A DNA stretch of 64,000 nt. Source: Rhododendron vialii (Eukaryota > Streptophyta > Magnoliopsida > Ericales > Ericaceae). The position numbers and the translations under genes were made by a program. The stretch covers positions 4,238,501-4,302,500 of the forward strand of contig NC_080559.1 of the NCBI RefSeq assembly GCF_030253575.1, written 5' to 3'. Each line of letters begins with the position of its first letter. Position 1 is the first letter of the stretch. The notes under the pieces are model-generated. The model ran no database searches and had not been told where the DNA came from. It saw only the letters and a program-made list of their open reading frames with translations. This document shows, piece by piece, positions 1 to 10,766 of this stretch.

Positions 1-614
1 ACCTTACTTAGCTGGATATTGGCGTGGAAGTTAATTGGCTGCAAGAGAAAATTGGTTAATTGAAAATAAGAGAATGATCTGGTTGTTTGGTAGATAAGAA
101 TCGGCATATGCTTTCAAAATGAATATATGAATTGGGAAAGTTGAAGGAAACTGACTTGGTCAACTTTGCATAGGTTTTCACCAGGTAAAATCTTTGGCTG
201 TGAATACGATGCATAGTCAATGTAGAGGAATATTCAATTGCGCTGGCCCAACGGCAAGGGGAAAAAAAAAAAAAAACCAAAATACCCTTGTGTAGAAGCA
301 ACTTGCTTGGGGAAAATTCCAGATACTTGTATCGTTTTGACCAATTCTGTATATGCAACTTGCTTGGGGAAAATCCCAGATACTTTGTATCGTTTTGACC
401 AATTCGTAATAAGTTAAGTGGCAAGACTCAAATTAGTTCCAACACCTTTCGCAAGACAAATTGAGACCCACAATTTGTGCAATTTTCTGTATTAGTAGAA
501 TTTTTTTTTTCTTTTTCTTTTTGGTAATGCAGCATGTCCCTGATCAACTTCCGCATACCTCTAACTAATCCCTAAGGCCCTTTTTATAATCGTTTCACAA
601 GCTTACGTATGGGG
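1..614. repeat. Left part of a ~59-kb repeat unit (copy A)
   Basis: This stretch matches 58552-59167 with only scattered differences, including the A-run near 260 and two near-identical ~60-bp stretches around 300-400. In the second copy it lies directly upstream of the start codon of the minus-strand CNL gene at 55945-58551. Position 1 is therefore probably the 5' flank of another copy of that gene, just outside the window. No coding sequence is supported here; the short reading frames are chance. Confidence 0.85.
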
Positions 615-727
615 GTAAGGCGGCCCCAATAATTGCCGACACGAGGAATCTAACCTGAGACCTTAAGAGGAAATAAACTCTTAAGTCAAAGGACAAGACC
701 ACCGGGCCAAACCTTGGGGTAGAACTG
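499..727 (-). mobile_element. tRNA-derived SINE
   Basis: Read on the minus strand, the head holds a box A-like TGGCCCGGTGGTC and, about 50 bases on, a box B-like GGTTAGATTCC. These are the two internal RNA polymerase III promoter boxes of tRNA-derived SINEs. The element ends in an A-rich tail (seen on the plus strand as the T-rich run at 499-522). A possible 7-bp target duplication TTAGTAG lies at 492-498 and 728-734. In copy B the same SINE is cut at 59167 by a Copia LTR. Confidence 0.6.
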
Positions 728-899
728 TTAGTAGTATTTTTTGAAACTTCAGTTTGTTTCCAATTCTGTGCCATGAAAAAATTCCAAGAATTAGCATGTG
801 GATTTCCAGTCAGGTTCTGAATTCTCCTAACAATTTCAAGAAACGTGAAATCACATGAATCCATGACATGAGGCATACTATGGAGTATGGATATTGGAA

Positions 900-1577
900 A
901 ACTATTTTCCAAAAAAAAAGAAAGAAGAAGAGAGTTTTCCATGTAGAATTCCCACAATGAAATCAACATATTAGCCACCACATGATGAGCTGCACTATTG
1001 GAGATTCTCATAGCAGAACTGAAAGTACAGGTAATGCAGGACCTGAAACCACGTTGTTCGACCTTGTATATGTCGAATAATCGCTGCAACTTTTAGCGAA
1101 GTTATCATCTGGTTGTTAATGATGTTCACCACTTGCTTCGAGTCACCATCATGAACCACCGAAGACTGTCCCAGTTCTTGGCCCAGATTTATACACTCCC
1201 TTGCTACATAAAGCTTTTCAGATATTACCAGATTTTGCGGCAATAAACCTTCCTCCAGAGTCCAGAGTCCACAACAACAATGCCATACCCACCCGACTGC
1301 TGTGTTTGTTGAAAACTCAATCAAAATTGAGATTGGACTGAGCCTTCCAACAGCCTTGTCCACACGATTCAATCTCCCACTGCTGCTGCTCCAAAATTTG
1401 GCCGTTCCAACTGCAAATCATAGTCAGCTTGCCAGTATTCATCAATGTCGCGGTCAGCCAGTTGCCACCCAAACAGGGAAGACGCATGCAACCCGTAAAA
1501 TGCACCTTGTTACGGCTTTTCCATAGGCCAATGCCTCCTTCATCCCATTGTGACTTGAATGTGCCCATGAAGCACAT
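900..1577 (-). pseudogene. Broken RNase H-like (RVT_3) domain, LINE-type relic
   Basis: Three successive minus-strand frames give pieces of one protein: a tryptophan-rich lead-in ending in LNFD, then ECINLGQELGQSSVVHDGDS followed by KQVVNIINN, then NSAAHHVVAN. This order matches the plant RNase H-like domain found at the end of LINE polyproteins and in stand-alone relatives (LNFD start, E/D-S-K-Q-V-V helix, N-x-A-A-H end). Frame changes near 1320 and 1050 show it is dead. No reverse transcriptase was recognised upstream. The segment is absent from the second copy of the 59-kb repeat, where a Copia piece sits instead. Confidence 0.6.
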
Positions 1578-1888
1578 GACTCAGATCACATTGATTGAAT
1601 GATCGATACTGATGACTGCTGCCTGCCAGCACACTGTAAAGAGGACAACTCCCAAACACGTGTTAGGGGAATCTGGATGAGCCACGCACAAAAGACACCT
1701 CTTAAGTCTTATTCACATCCATCTTCCTTTTCTTCAAGACCATTTTCCCATTTGCCAATGTAACGATGTTATCAACGACCATCTTCTTAGTCTTATCCAC
1801 TTCTTCTGAAGTCTTAAGGCTCATCCACGGCCATCTTGTCACCCACAGGAATAACACATTCCCCATTAACCAATACAACGATATCACC
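1578..1888. other. Unassigned sequence between LINE relic and repeat
   Basis: No gene is recognised. A minus-strand frame at 1702-1890 is short and resembles nothing I can name. The right edge at about 1889 is where homology with copy B (61149) resumes, with the junction inside a shared ATCCAATTAA. Confidence 0.4.
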
Positions 1889-2617
1889 AATCCAATTAAT
1901 TAACCAGAGATATACAGGTTTCAACCTTACAAAAAATAAACATGATATAAGAATGAACAGAATTATGTTGTGAAGGTAAATACGCAGTGGTGAAAGAATA
2001 AAAGCAACTTGAAATCATAAACATCCGCAGTTGTTTGCGTAAAGATGTATTTACATATTTAGTACTCTATATGAGGTCTCAGGGTCATGATAATCACTCA
2101 TACGTAATACTTGCCACGAGAACATAGTGTTTTGTGGCTTCCACACACTGCCTTCCAATTCACACTCTTTTTTTGATATTCATTCTTTTTTTTTTTCTTT
2201 TAGGAAAAAATATACACACTTTCAACATTAACAGAACAAAAAACAAGGAGGGTGAACATTAAAATAGAGAGTGTGAGAATCACTCTCCCTAGAATATATA
2301 AAAAATATTATAATTTATAATAGTAGGTAGAATTAGATGTCTCCACGACGCTGCCCACCGTTTACTTCAGAATTAAAAACAGAAACCAACCAAACTTTCT
2401 TTTTCCTTCCTTCCTCTATTTTTTTAATTTTAAACTTTGAAGGTCGATGCAAGGTTACTGTCAATGAAGCATTTTCCTTCTGCTTTCCAATGGCATTATT
2501 TCAAGGCAAATCATATTACTATTTCTATCCACCATAGAAGAGCAACAAACAGTAATTCTTTCTCTCATGATCTAAATCTGCTCAATTACCTTCTACATTC
2601 CTAGTAGCCAGGGAAAT
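1889..2617. repeat. Repeat copy A: 5' flank of CNL pseudogene
   Basis: It matches 61149-61872 nearly base for base, with small indels. It contains no gene. The last ~60 bases (CTGCTCAATT ... AGCCAGGGAAATATG) are also shared with the 5' leaders of the CNL genes at 15415 and 37696, so this is the common leader of the family. Confidence 0.75.
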
Positions 2618-3864
2618 ATGGCAGCAGAAAAAATTCTCTCAGGTGTTGCAGCAAATGTTTTGTCGTGTCTGGGGTCCTATGCAATTCAAGAGATTGGATT
2701 AGCATGGGGTTTCAAAAAAGATCTGAGAAAGATGGAAATCATGGTCTCCACTATAAAAAATGTTCTTTTGGATGCACAAGAGCGGCAAATGAGCAGCCGT
2801 GCTGTGAAAGAATGGCTATAAAAGCTCGAACTCATACTTTATGATGCTTCTGACTTGTTGGATGAGGTTGCAACGGAGACTAAGACAACGCAATTGGAAA
2901 GTCAGAATAGCTTGGTGAGAAAGGTACACTACTTCTTTACAAGCTCAAATCCACTTGTATTTCGATATGTCGTGGGGCGTAAGATGAGGGATATTGGGAA
3001 GAGGCTAGATGAAATTGTTTTGCAGATGAATGCTTTTAAGTTTGTTATGAAACTAGTTGAAAGGCCAATTCAGATCAATAGCAGGGAAGAAACCTTCTCC
3101 TTTGCGAATACTCCGACGTTTATCGGAAGAGATGCTGACAAAGAAAAATAAGTAAGGTTGTTATTGTCCCCTGGTGATGAGGAGAATGTTGCCATCATTC
3201 CCATAGGGGGAATGGGAGGTCTGGGGAAGACCACACTTGCACAATTGGTATACAATGACGATAGGATTCAGAAACATTTCACCAAAAGATTGTGGGTCTG
3301 TATTTCTAATGATTTTGATGCATGTCAAAAGAATCCTAATTAAATTATTGCAAGCGGGTGATCCCAATGGGGACGCTAGTTATAGTAGCGAAGGACTTGA
3401 GCAGTTGCAAAACCGAGCTAGAAATGTGTTATGCGAAGATAAGTTTGTCCTTTTTCTGGACGACATCTGGAATGAGGACCGTGTAGTGTGGAAAAAATTG
3501 GAGAATTTGTTAATAACGCAAGGGAGAGGAAGCAAAATTGTTGTAACCACACGTAGTAAGAAGGTTGCTTTAATTGTCAGAACGAGCACCGTGAAACCAT
3601 ATGAACTTAGAGGTCTTTCAGACGATGAATGTTTACATATATTGGTGAAATGGGCATTTAAAGAAGGGGGTGAGAGTAAGCATCCGAACCTAGTCAACAT
3701 CGCTAGAGAAATAGAGAAAAAGTGTGGAGGTGTACCTCTTGCGGCGAGGACCTTAGGAGCATTATTGTTTTCTAAAATAAATGAGCATGATTGGTCGTCC
3801 GTGAGGGACAGTGAAATGTGGGCTATTGTACAAAAGGAGAATGATGTCTTACCGATATTGAGGT

Positions 3865-4816
3865 TGTTGGGAGTTCGTCCGATGCATCGACCCACGACCG
3901 CGTGCTCAAGGCCCAATTTGTATGGGAGTAACGGCAAAGAGTCCACCACATTACTTGAGCCCAATATAAATTGAATGACCCATATCCACTTAAAAGGTTA
4001 AGCCTTATAAGTGGTGAGCCATCCAATTGTATATTAAGGTCCAACTCTTTTTCTGTTTATCCAATGTGGGACTCAACGTTCACACATGTTCTAACAAATC
4101 TCTCCCTCATGTGTGAACCGAAAATTGGGCCTTAACCTCTTTATGCATCCAAGCTCCCCATTGATTCTGATCTAATACTCTCAACCCTATCTCCTGAACT
4201 AGGCTTATTCTGCACTCACTCAATCGATTCAGAGTCATCTCAATTGAGAGCCAACGTGCCTAGTCACCGACACCAACGTGCTCATTCACTAGCACCATGC
4301 TCCTCGACGAGTCAACTCCATCGACAATGAGCCATCCAATACAGCACTCCAACATCGAGCCACCTTGCTTCATCGGGAGTCACCTTTTGGACTTTATACC
4401 GCTCCACGAGTGTCTTCTGTGCAAACCCATTCAATGGTGCGCTGAGAGTCTTCCCATAGATCGTCAACCAACGGCTCTGATACCATTTGTTTATACCGCT
4501 CCACGAGTGTCTTCTGTGCAAACCCATTCAATGGTGCACTGAGAGTCTTCCCATAGATCGTCAACCAACGGCTCTGATACCATTTGTTGGGAGTTCATCC
4601 AATGCATCGACCCGCGACTGCGTACTCAAGGCTCAATTTGTATGGGAGCAACGGCAAAGAGTCCACCACGTTACTTGGGCCCAATATAAATTGAATGACC
4701 CATATCCACTTAAAATGCTAAGCCTTATAAGTGGTGAGCCATCTAATTGTATATTAAGGTCCAACTCTTTTTCTGTTTATCTAATGTGGGACTCAACGTT
4801 CACACATGTTCTAACA
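3865..4816 (-). mobile_element. TRIM (miniature LTR retrotransposon) inside the CNL pseudogene
   Basis: The 952-bp element has 232-bp direct terminal repeats (3865-4096 and 4585-4816) that begin TGTTGGGA and end TTCTAACA. It is flanked by a 5-bp target duplication GAGGT (3860-3864 and 4817-4821). On the minus strand a perfect initiator-Met primer site TGGTATCAGAGCC lies two bases inside the 5' LTR. A polypurine tract GAGGGAGAGA precedes the 3' LTR. The 488-bp interior has no coding capacity, which with the size defines a TRIM. The same insertion is in copy B at 63116, so it predates the large duplication. Confidence 0.92.
4396..4589. repeat. 97-bp tandem duplication carrying the TRIM primer site
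   Basis: Units 4396-4492 and 4493-4589 differ at few positions. Each ends with GGCTCTGATACCA, the complement of the initiator-Met primer binding site. The element therefore carries two primer sites, one abutting the LTR (4570-4582) and one displaced by 97 bases (4473-4485). The same duplication is in copy B. Confidence 0.9.
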
Positions 4817-6236
4817 GAGGTTGAGTTATGACCAAATGCCATCATATTTAAAACCCTGCTTTCAATATTGTTCATTGTTTGAGAAAGTTGAAGACATTTA
4901 TGGAAGGAAGTTGATTTACGCTTGGATTGCCCTAGGGTATGTCCAATGCTTAGACCCGAATGAAGAATTAGAGGACATAGGTGAAGGATATATTCTTGAG
5001 CTTGTAAGGAGGTCCTTTCTTGAACTACATTATAGCATCTTTCCTATTCCAGTTAGAAGGGAGACGCATAAAATGCATGATCTTGTTCACGACCTAGCAC
5101 AATATGTGCCTGGTAATGAATGCTTGACCATTAAAGGGGCTATTCCCGAGGCAATTCCTGATACAATTCGCCACGTATCATTCGGTTCAAATACATATTG
5201 CACATTTCCAAGACCTTTGATGGAAGCCAAGAAGTTGCGGACCATTTTCTACCCAGTGAAAATAGGGCCCACGTTTGGATCATCTATTGAGCCAGAAATC
5301 GCAAGTTTTGGATGCTTACGTGTGCTAGACGGACGGGATTTTGACGACAGCATTTCCTTGCCAGAAAATATAGGGAAATTGAAGCTGTTAAGGTATATTA
5401 GTAGAGCTAACAATCTCCCAAAATAGCATTGCAAGCTATTAAGCTTGCAGTACTTGAAACTCTCTGAGTCACGGGTCGACAAATTGCCGGTAGATTTCTG
5501 GAAACTAATTAACCTGCTGTTTTTGTGCTTGTCAACGACATCGACTTGCCTTCCGAAAAAAGGAATCAGTAGGTTAACTTCTCTCCGAATGCTGTTCATT
5601 TTCAGTTGTTTTCAATTTGACGTCTTTGGGTGAAGGGATAGAACGTCTCTCTTCTCTCCGGGAATTGGCCATAATGCGCTGTTATAAGCTGGTTTCGTTG
5701 CCAGCTGGCTTAAGGCACCTCACTCCCCTCGAGGTTTTGGCAATTCATAGCTGTGAAAGCTTTAATTTCTAGGATGACGACGATATTAAGGGGCTTACAA
5801 GCCTTAATACACTAAGTCTAAAAGATCTCAGAGGGTTGGTGAGTTTGCCCATGGGGCTTCAGGATGCTGCTGCTACACTCACTCATTTGGATATTCTAGA
5901 GTGTTCGAACTTTACTTCACCATCAGAGTCCGTCCTCCCAAATATCCTATCACTTCAATCACTTTTGATCGGGGAATTCATAAGGTTGAGTCCCTGCCAG
6001 AAGGGATGCAAAGCCTCACTAAGCAACTGAATTTAACTATTTACAGTTACAATCTCAACACCAGCAGTTATCGTGAAGGTGGAGAGGATTGGCCGGAGAT
6101 CGCCCACATACCTAGAATTCAAATTGTTGATAACACCTACTCGGAGCATTCCAGTCCCGACACAATCAATCACTGGTATATTCACTCATTTGTATATTCT
6201 CTGTTTTGTAAAAGTATATCTCTTCTACTTCCATAA

Positions 6237-6871
6237 CATCTTCCACTTTAATTTTACAAGCCACCTGCAGCTAAAGCACTCGTATTTCTGAAAGTTGAGC
6301 ATCAAATATCCTTGCACGTATCACACACACAATGGAAAACAAAACTAATGCCTCATGTGTACTAGACTCTGATGAATAGCGTAATCATGGTAATAATCGA
6401 AATCCAGTCAGCTACGAATATGGCATATCTAGTTTTTTTTGTTTATGCCATTATGATTTTGCTCTCTGATTCTGTTTTTTTACAGTTGGCAAATATGAAG
6501 GGCTTGGTAAGGTACGCGTTGTCTCTCTTCTTGTGTGTAGTCGAGTCTTTTGGATTCCTTGAGCTTTGGTGTTGCTGCTGGTGTGCTTGGTGCGCGTGTT
6601 GCGGTTCTGGCTTCCATTTTCATGATAGTTGTTCGATTCATTTGGCGGTGCTTGCTCTGTTGTGATGTTTGTTTTGTGATTCCACATGATGGCAATTGGT
6701 TATTTCACTTTGTTTGGTGAACTACGGATTATAAAATTCGTGTATGCTTTTTGTTTTCTTAATTTGATGACTTGAACGACTATGCTCTTGTGAAGTGGTT
6801 GAATATATCTGTGACAAGGGGTATCTGTAGTACGATAATGCACTACGTGGTGTAGTGTGCCTCAGTATGCT
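6237..6871. repeat. Degenerate copy of the CNL 3' flanking block
   Basis: Pieces match the sequence downstream of the CNL genes at 15415 and 37696. An example is the TTACAGTTGGCAAATATGAA stretch near 6481, which parallels CACAGGTTGCCGATATGAAT at 18698. It is more diverged than the copies at 18.7, 47.8 and 53.4 kb. No intact gene is seen. Confidence 0.55.
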
Positions 6872-7174
6872 TTACCGAGTTCTTATCATCATGATGATCC
6901 GAACCCCTTGTCCTTGAATGTGCTCATAGAGACTATTAAACTCGTTTCTAATGTCATACATCCTCAAAATCAAGGGATTGAACTTTCTAATTGGCTCTCT
7001 GCAGAACTCCAACCATCCATACTCAGTTAAGCTCACAAAGGAGCACCATTGGCACTTACCAAACCATCTAGGAAAATAATGTGGTACTGTCTTAAACGCA
7101 ACATCAATCGAGATCCAATGATCCAAAGCAAACCAGAAAAGAAGATAGCACGTATAACCAATGCCCATAGCCAA
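6872..7174 (-). CDS. Hypothetical 100-codon reading frame
   Basis: The open frame is rich in aromatic residues (for example FWFALDHWISIDVAF near the start and EFCREPIRKFNP later) and looks less random than its surroundings. I do not recognise the family. The ATG context is unremarkable, no conserved leader is seen, and the upstream frame is interrupted. It may be an exon or a gene scrap from a transposon, or chance. Confidence 0.2.
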   Translation of the reverse strand: MAMGIGYTCYLLFWFALDHWISIDVAFKTVPHYFPRWFGKCQWCSFVSLTEYGWLEFCREPIRKFNPLILRMYDIRNEFNSLYEHIQGQGVRIIMMIRTR

Positions 7175-7782
7175 AAATGCACTCTACCCTTTCTGAATAC
7201 AGGACCAAAGAAATCGAGTATCGGAGAAATCAGAGAAATGAACGAGACACAGCAGAACTACAATGCTTGGTTGAGCTTTAGAGAAGATAACTAACCAAGG
7301 GAAATCCATGTAGTTCCTTTGTCAATGGCTATTGTCATTGTGCCGTTCTCTTAAATGACGAGGACACAAGCAAAAAACTGCGTCCAATTTCAATGAAGTA
7401 AAGGTGGAAATAAACGGCAAGATCTCTAAAACAAGATTTTCACGACAGCCTGCTGATATCTTGACCCAAACACTAACATAAGATGGTTGCGTTCCACCAC
7501 TTTATGTCCCGCAAAAAAACTTCCTTTTTGTTAGTGGGACTCAAAGCCCATCTACTCACCGTTCAAATAAAAGAACATTAACCAATGTGGGGTTAGTTTA
7601 GCAGTCCAAACTCTCTGATGGTTAATACAAATTTCCATGGCCCCCTTATTGGAGCTAGCTAAATTAATTTCTAACACCACCCAAACATGGTGTGACTCTA
7701 CCTTTGGTCCCGACAAGGTCTGGCAGGGTCATGATCACGTTCAGATAATATTGTAATGTGACAGAATAATATTCCTTCCAAT
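7175..7782. other. No gene seen
   Basis: Nothing recognisable was found apart from short reading frames antisense to the hypothetical frame on the left. Confidence 0.4.
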
Positions 7783-7930
7783 AATGCTACTCACACAATA
7801 ATTCAAACATAACAACTTACACAACCTTTCACATACATGTGGAGCCCACACATAATAATGTGTGTGGAGCCCACGTGTATGTGAGAGATTATGTTTTGTG
7901 TTGTGTTTGAATTGTTGTGTGAGTATCATT
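7783..7930. mobile_element. Foldback MITE
   Basis: The left arm (AATGCTACTCACACAATAAT onward) is the imperfect reverse complement of the right arm ending GTTGTGTGAGTATCATT. The arms are about 65 bases and nearly meet at 7850-7860. There is no coding capacity. The superfamily is not assigned because no clear target duplication is seen. Confidence 0.65.
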
Positions 7931-8085
7931 TTTGTATTCCTTCACAGAAGTGACGATGTACCATTAATGCACTTCTATTTTTTTAACCAAAAAAAATAGA
8001 GGTGACAATTTGGGTCCAGTAATATGGTTTTGCCCAAACCCATCCATTTATAATTAGTCCAAACCCACCCATGTTTAAATATGAG

Positions 8086-8215
8086 GGGAAAATAACAGCT
8101 AAGGACGTGTTTTGATAATTAATACATGCCAAGGACAAACTAAGAACATTTGTTAATGCTGAAAATGTTCTTGATGGGTATTAATTATCATCACGTCCTG
8201 GGCCGTCATTTTCCC
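8086..8215. mobile_element. Foldback MITE with GGGAAAATAAC ends
   Basis: About 40 bases of imperfect terminal inverted repeat are seen: GGGAAAATAACAGC with AAGGACGTG on the left, and CACGTCCTGGGCCGTCATTTTCCC on the right read inward. It is 130 bp long and non-coding. Confidence 0.6.
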
Positions 8216-8589
8216 AAATATAAGTTCTAATTGGGCTAACTTAATAAACCCACTGATTTTATGGGTTTAAGTGGGTTGGTAATGGGTCCAAAACAATTTG
8301 CTTTTAAGATTCATGGGGCACAACACAAGACTATTACCATGTCAAAAAAAAAAACACACAAGACTATTACCCAAAAACCCACTTTTAAGATTCATGGGGC
8401 ACACAACACAAGAAAAAATGGCGACACATTAATTCCCCAAAAATTCGAAGAAAAATAAGTCACGGTGGGATTGTAGAAAAAAATTAGGAGAAAAGAAAAT
8501 GTTAAAAAGACCAACGATTGGTTGGGCTGCTGGGAAAGGTCGCTGATGTACTCGAAAATTATAATTTGAAAGCATTACAGTAATTAGAG

Positions 8590-8740
8590 GCAAACATGCA
8601 GGTCTGGGCAGGTTGAAATGGGTTGCGGGTCGAATATGAGTCAAAAGTAAATGGGTTGAAACGGGTCGGGTCGAATACATGTTAAACCCAACCCAACCCA
8701 ACCCCGCCCAACCCGACCTGACCCGTCCCCATCTCTTTTG
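8590..8740. repeat. GGGTC/GGGTTG-rich repeat
   Basis: Runs of GGGTCGGGTC type on one side and ACCCAACCCAACCC type on the other form an imperfect inverted arrangement. A related stretch lies at 12890-13100. Such GGGTC-rich ends are common in non-autonomous plant DNA elements, but the element boundaries are unclear here. Confidence 0.4.
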
Positions 8741-9028
8741 TTTTTTTTGTTTATAATATTTATTTATAAAACTAATTCTCCTATATCAAAACTCAAACTT
8801 GCTAAACAAAAATACCACATATACGAACCTTTCAGAATCAATAAGAAAAAAAAACCCCAAGTCATGCCTTAAAAAAAAACACGAAATCATCTCTGGTTTT
8901 ACTATTAAAATCAATGATGCTTGCACAAGAATATTGGTACAGAATATGATTAGTTTATGTATGCAGAGAGAGAGACTTACGAAGAGCCAAGGCCGCTTCT
9001 TAGGTTTGGATTAAAAAGTCAAGTGACT

Positions 9029-9343
9029 TATTCTTTTTTGTTTCTATTCAATTTTTTTTTTTGTATTTGCTTGTTTTGCGACAAACTTTTTACCCCTTTT
9101 AGTTCGTCTCGACGGGAGAATCGAGAAAGTAATTTTTTTTACTTTTACCCTAATATTTTTTGTAATATTCAAGATAAATCCCAAAAAACCGGTTTTAGGG
9201 CTTTATATTGGATGTTTTTAAAAATATTTGGGTAAAAGTCATAATTTTTTACTATTACAATTGGAGCGAATCAAAAATCGTAAAATACTTGTCGCAAAAT
9301 AACAAACACGAAAAATGTTGAATAAGAACAAAACGAAAAAAAA
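9029..9343. mobile_element. Foldback MITE, family F copy 1
   Basis: The left end (TTTCTATTCAATTTTT then TGTATTTGCTTGTTTTGCGA) is mirrored by the right end (TTGTCGCAAAATAACAAACA then AAAATGTTGAATAAGAAC). The same terminal design, with TATTCAA, CGTATTTGTTAG and CGTCAA, forms the palindrome at 20709-21020. A half copy lies around 18150-18280. It is non-coding. Confidence 0.6.
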
Positions 9344-9636
9344 GGAGGAGTTTTGGATGCTTTGACGATAAAAAAAAAAAAGGCAAAGGCAAAGTCAAAT
9401 TTTAATTTTTACGCGGTGTTGCAACAAAACAGTGGTCGAATGAATTCAAGTTGTCCATCCAAGATATCACGGATTCTCAATTGTAAAGTACTGAATCAGT
9501 TTTCCAGCCCTATATCTCGCACATGGTCCATACAAGGGGCCAATAAAGGGGGAAATGGATTGTAGTGAGAGAATGAGAGAAAGACCGGAGAGAGTCGTGC
9601 GCGCGAAAATAAGTTTATAATTTTTTTTATTTTCTT

Positions 9637-10722
9637 TGTAACGATCTTGATTTTTGAAAAATAAAAATTTTGTTAAATATTTAAATTTTATTTTAAATAC
9701 TTGAGTTTGCTTTTAAAATTTTTTTTTAATTTCTAATAATTCGTCATAATTAGATTTGAGACTAATAAAATTGAATTCCTTCACAACGGACAATCTAGTC
9801 ATTTTCTAAAGACAAGTATGTTTGTAGAAGCACTTGTATATTTTCTTAGTGAGTAAAAATAAAATCTTTAAAATGTTTTTCTTGGCTAGAAATCCTACTT
9901 GGCAAGTAGAATTAGCTTCCAACCAATTAGTTAGAGAAACCTTACTATCACTTCACTTAGTTACATTTTCCTAACTCTAAATGAACCTTTTTGACCCTCT
10001 TTGAACCTTATGAACCTTTTAGACCTAGGAAGTAATCATTTCACTTTCTTGACTAGTCAATTCTTGACTTTATTTTTCATCATTACATCTTCCAAGTGTA
10101 TATTTTTCCTCTTTGCCCATTGAACAATAGTTGTTAGGGTAATTTTTGTCCTTTGAGTAATAGGAGAAAGACTCGTCATAATGAGAACCTAGATTTGATT
10201 AGACATATCAAAGTCATACCTATCATCATTATCCCTTTAACTATTGGTTAATAAATGTTAGGGAAATTATTATCTCTTGGATAATGGACATTTGACTTGT
10301 CAAAGTATATATAACCATGACTAGATAAGTCATAGCCATCATTTTGCTTCCAAAAGTAGCTAACCTAGCTTTGCCATGCATGCGAACCTAGGATTATAGC
10401 CTTAAACCTAACTATTCTAGGGTTACTTTCCTAGATACATAGTTCCCATTACTCATGGATTTTGCTCCATTGTTTGGTCAAATCAAGTCTTTCAATCAAG
10501 TCATAGCCTTCCCTCACTTGTCAATCCAATATTAGGCCAAATCCTAGGTCATTATGAAGGATTTATGGCTTGTCTTGTCCTAGAAAGAGTTAACTTGTAA
10601 GGAAGAACAAAATCATGGGCTAGGTTTATGACTAAAGTAGCCTAGAATGGGTTGGCATGGTCATAAATAGACTTAAGGCTATAAGGTAGTTTGTTGGAGT
10701 GAACAATATACAAGCACACACT

Positions 10723-10766
<44 letters not shown>

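Larger units (their letters stand above)
2618..6236 (+). pseudogene. CNL (CC-NB-ARC-LRR) pseudogene 1, split by a TRIM
   Basis: The start is the ATG at 2618, in the same leader context as the intact CNL genes. Fragments in order are an Rx-type coiled coil, the P-loop GMGGLGKTT (near 3210), kinase-2 FLDDIW, GSKIVVTTRS, GGVPLAAR, then after the insert MHDLVHDLAQ and LRRs. Lesions: nonsense TAA at 2819 (GAA in relatives), nonsense TAA at 3149 (TTA in relatives), an extra CATG at 3321-3324, the TRIM at 3865-4816, nonsense TAG at 5424, a 1-base shift just before 5630, nonsense TAG at 5770, a further shift near 5975, and loss of the normal stop. The first two stops and the TRIM are shared with the copy at 61873; the CATG insertion is not. 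No full receptor can be made. Confidence 0.95.

Noticed and set aside
1302..1526. Plus-strand frame of 74 codons
   Set aside because: It is antisense to the RNase H relic.
3380..3964. 194-codon minus-strand frame, repeated at 62631 and as shorter forms at 16161 and 38442
   Set aside because: It is antisense to the NB-ARC domain and recurs only because the CNL sequence recurs.
4297..4542. Plus-strand frame with duplicated HECLLCKPIQWC segments
   Set aside because: It lies in the non-coding interior of the TRIM; the repetition is the 97-bp tandem unit.
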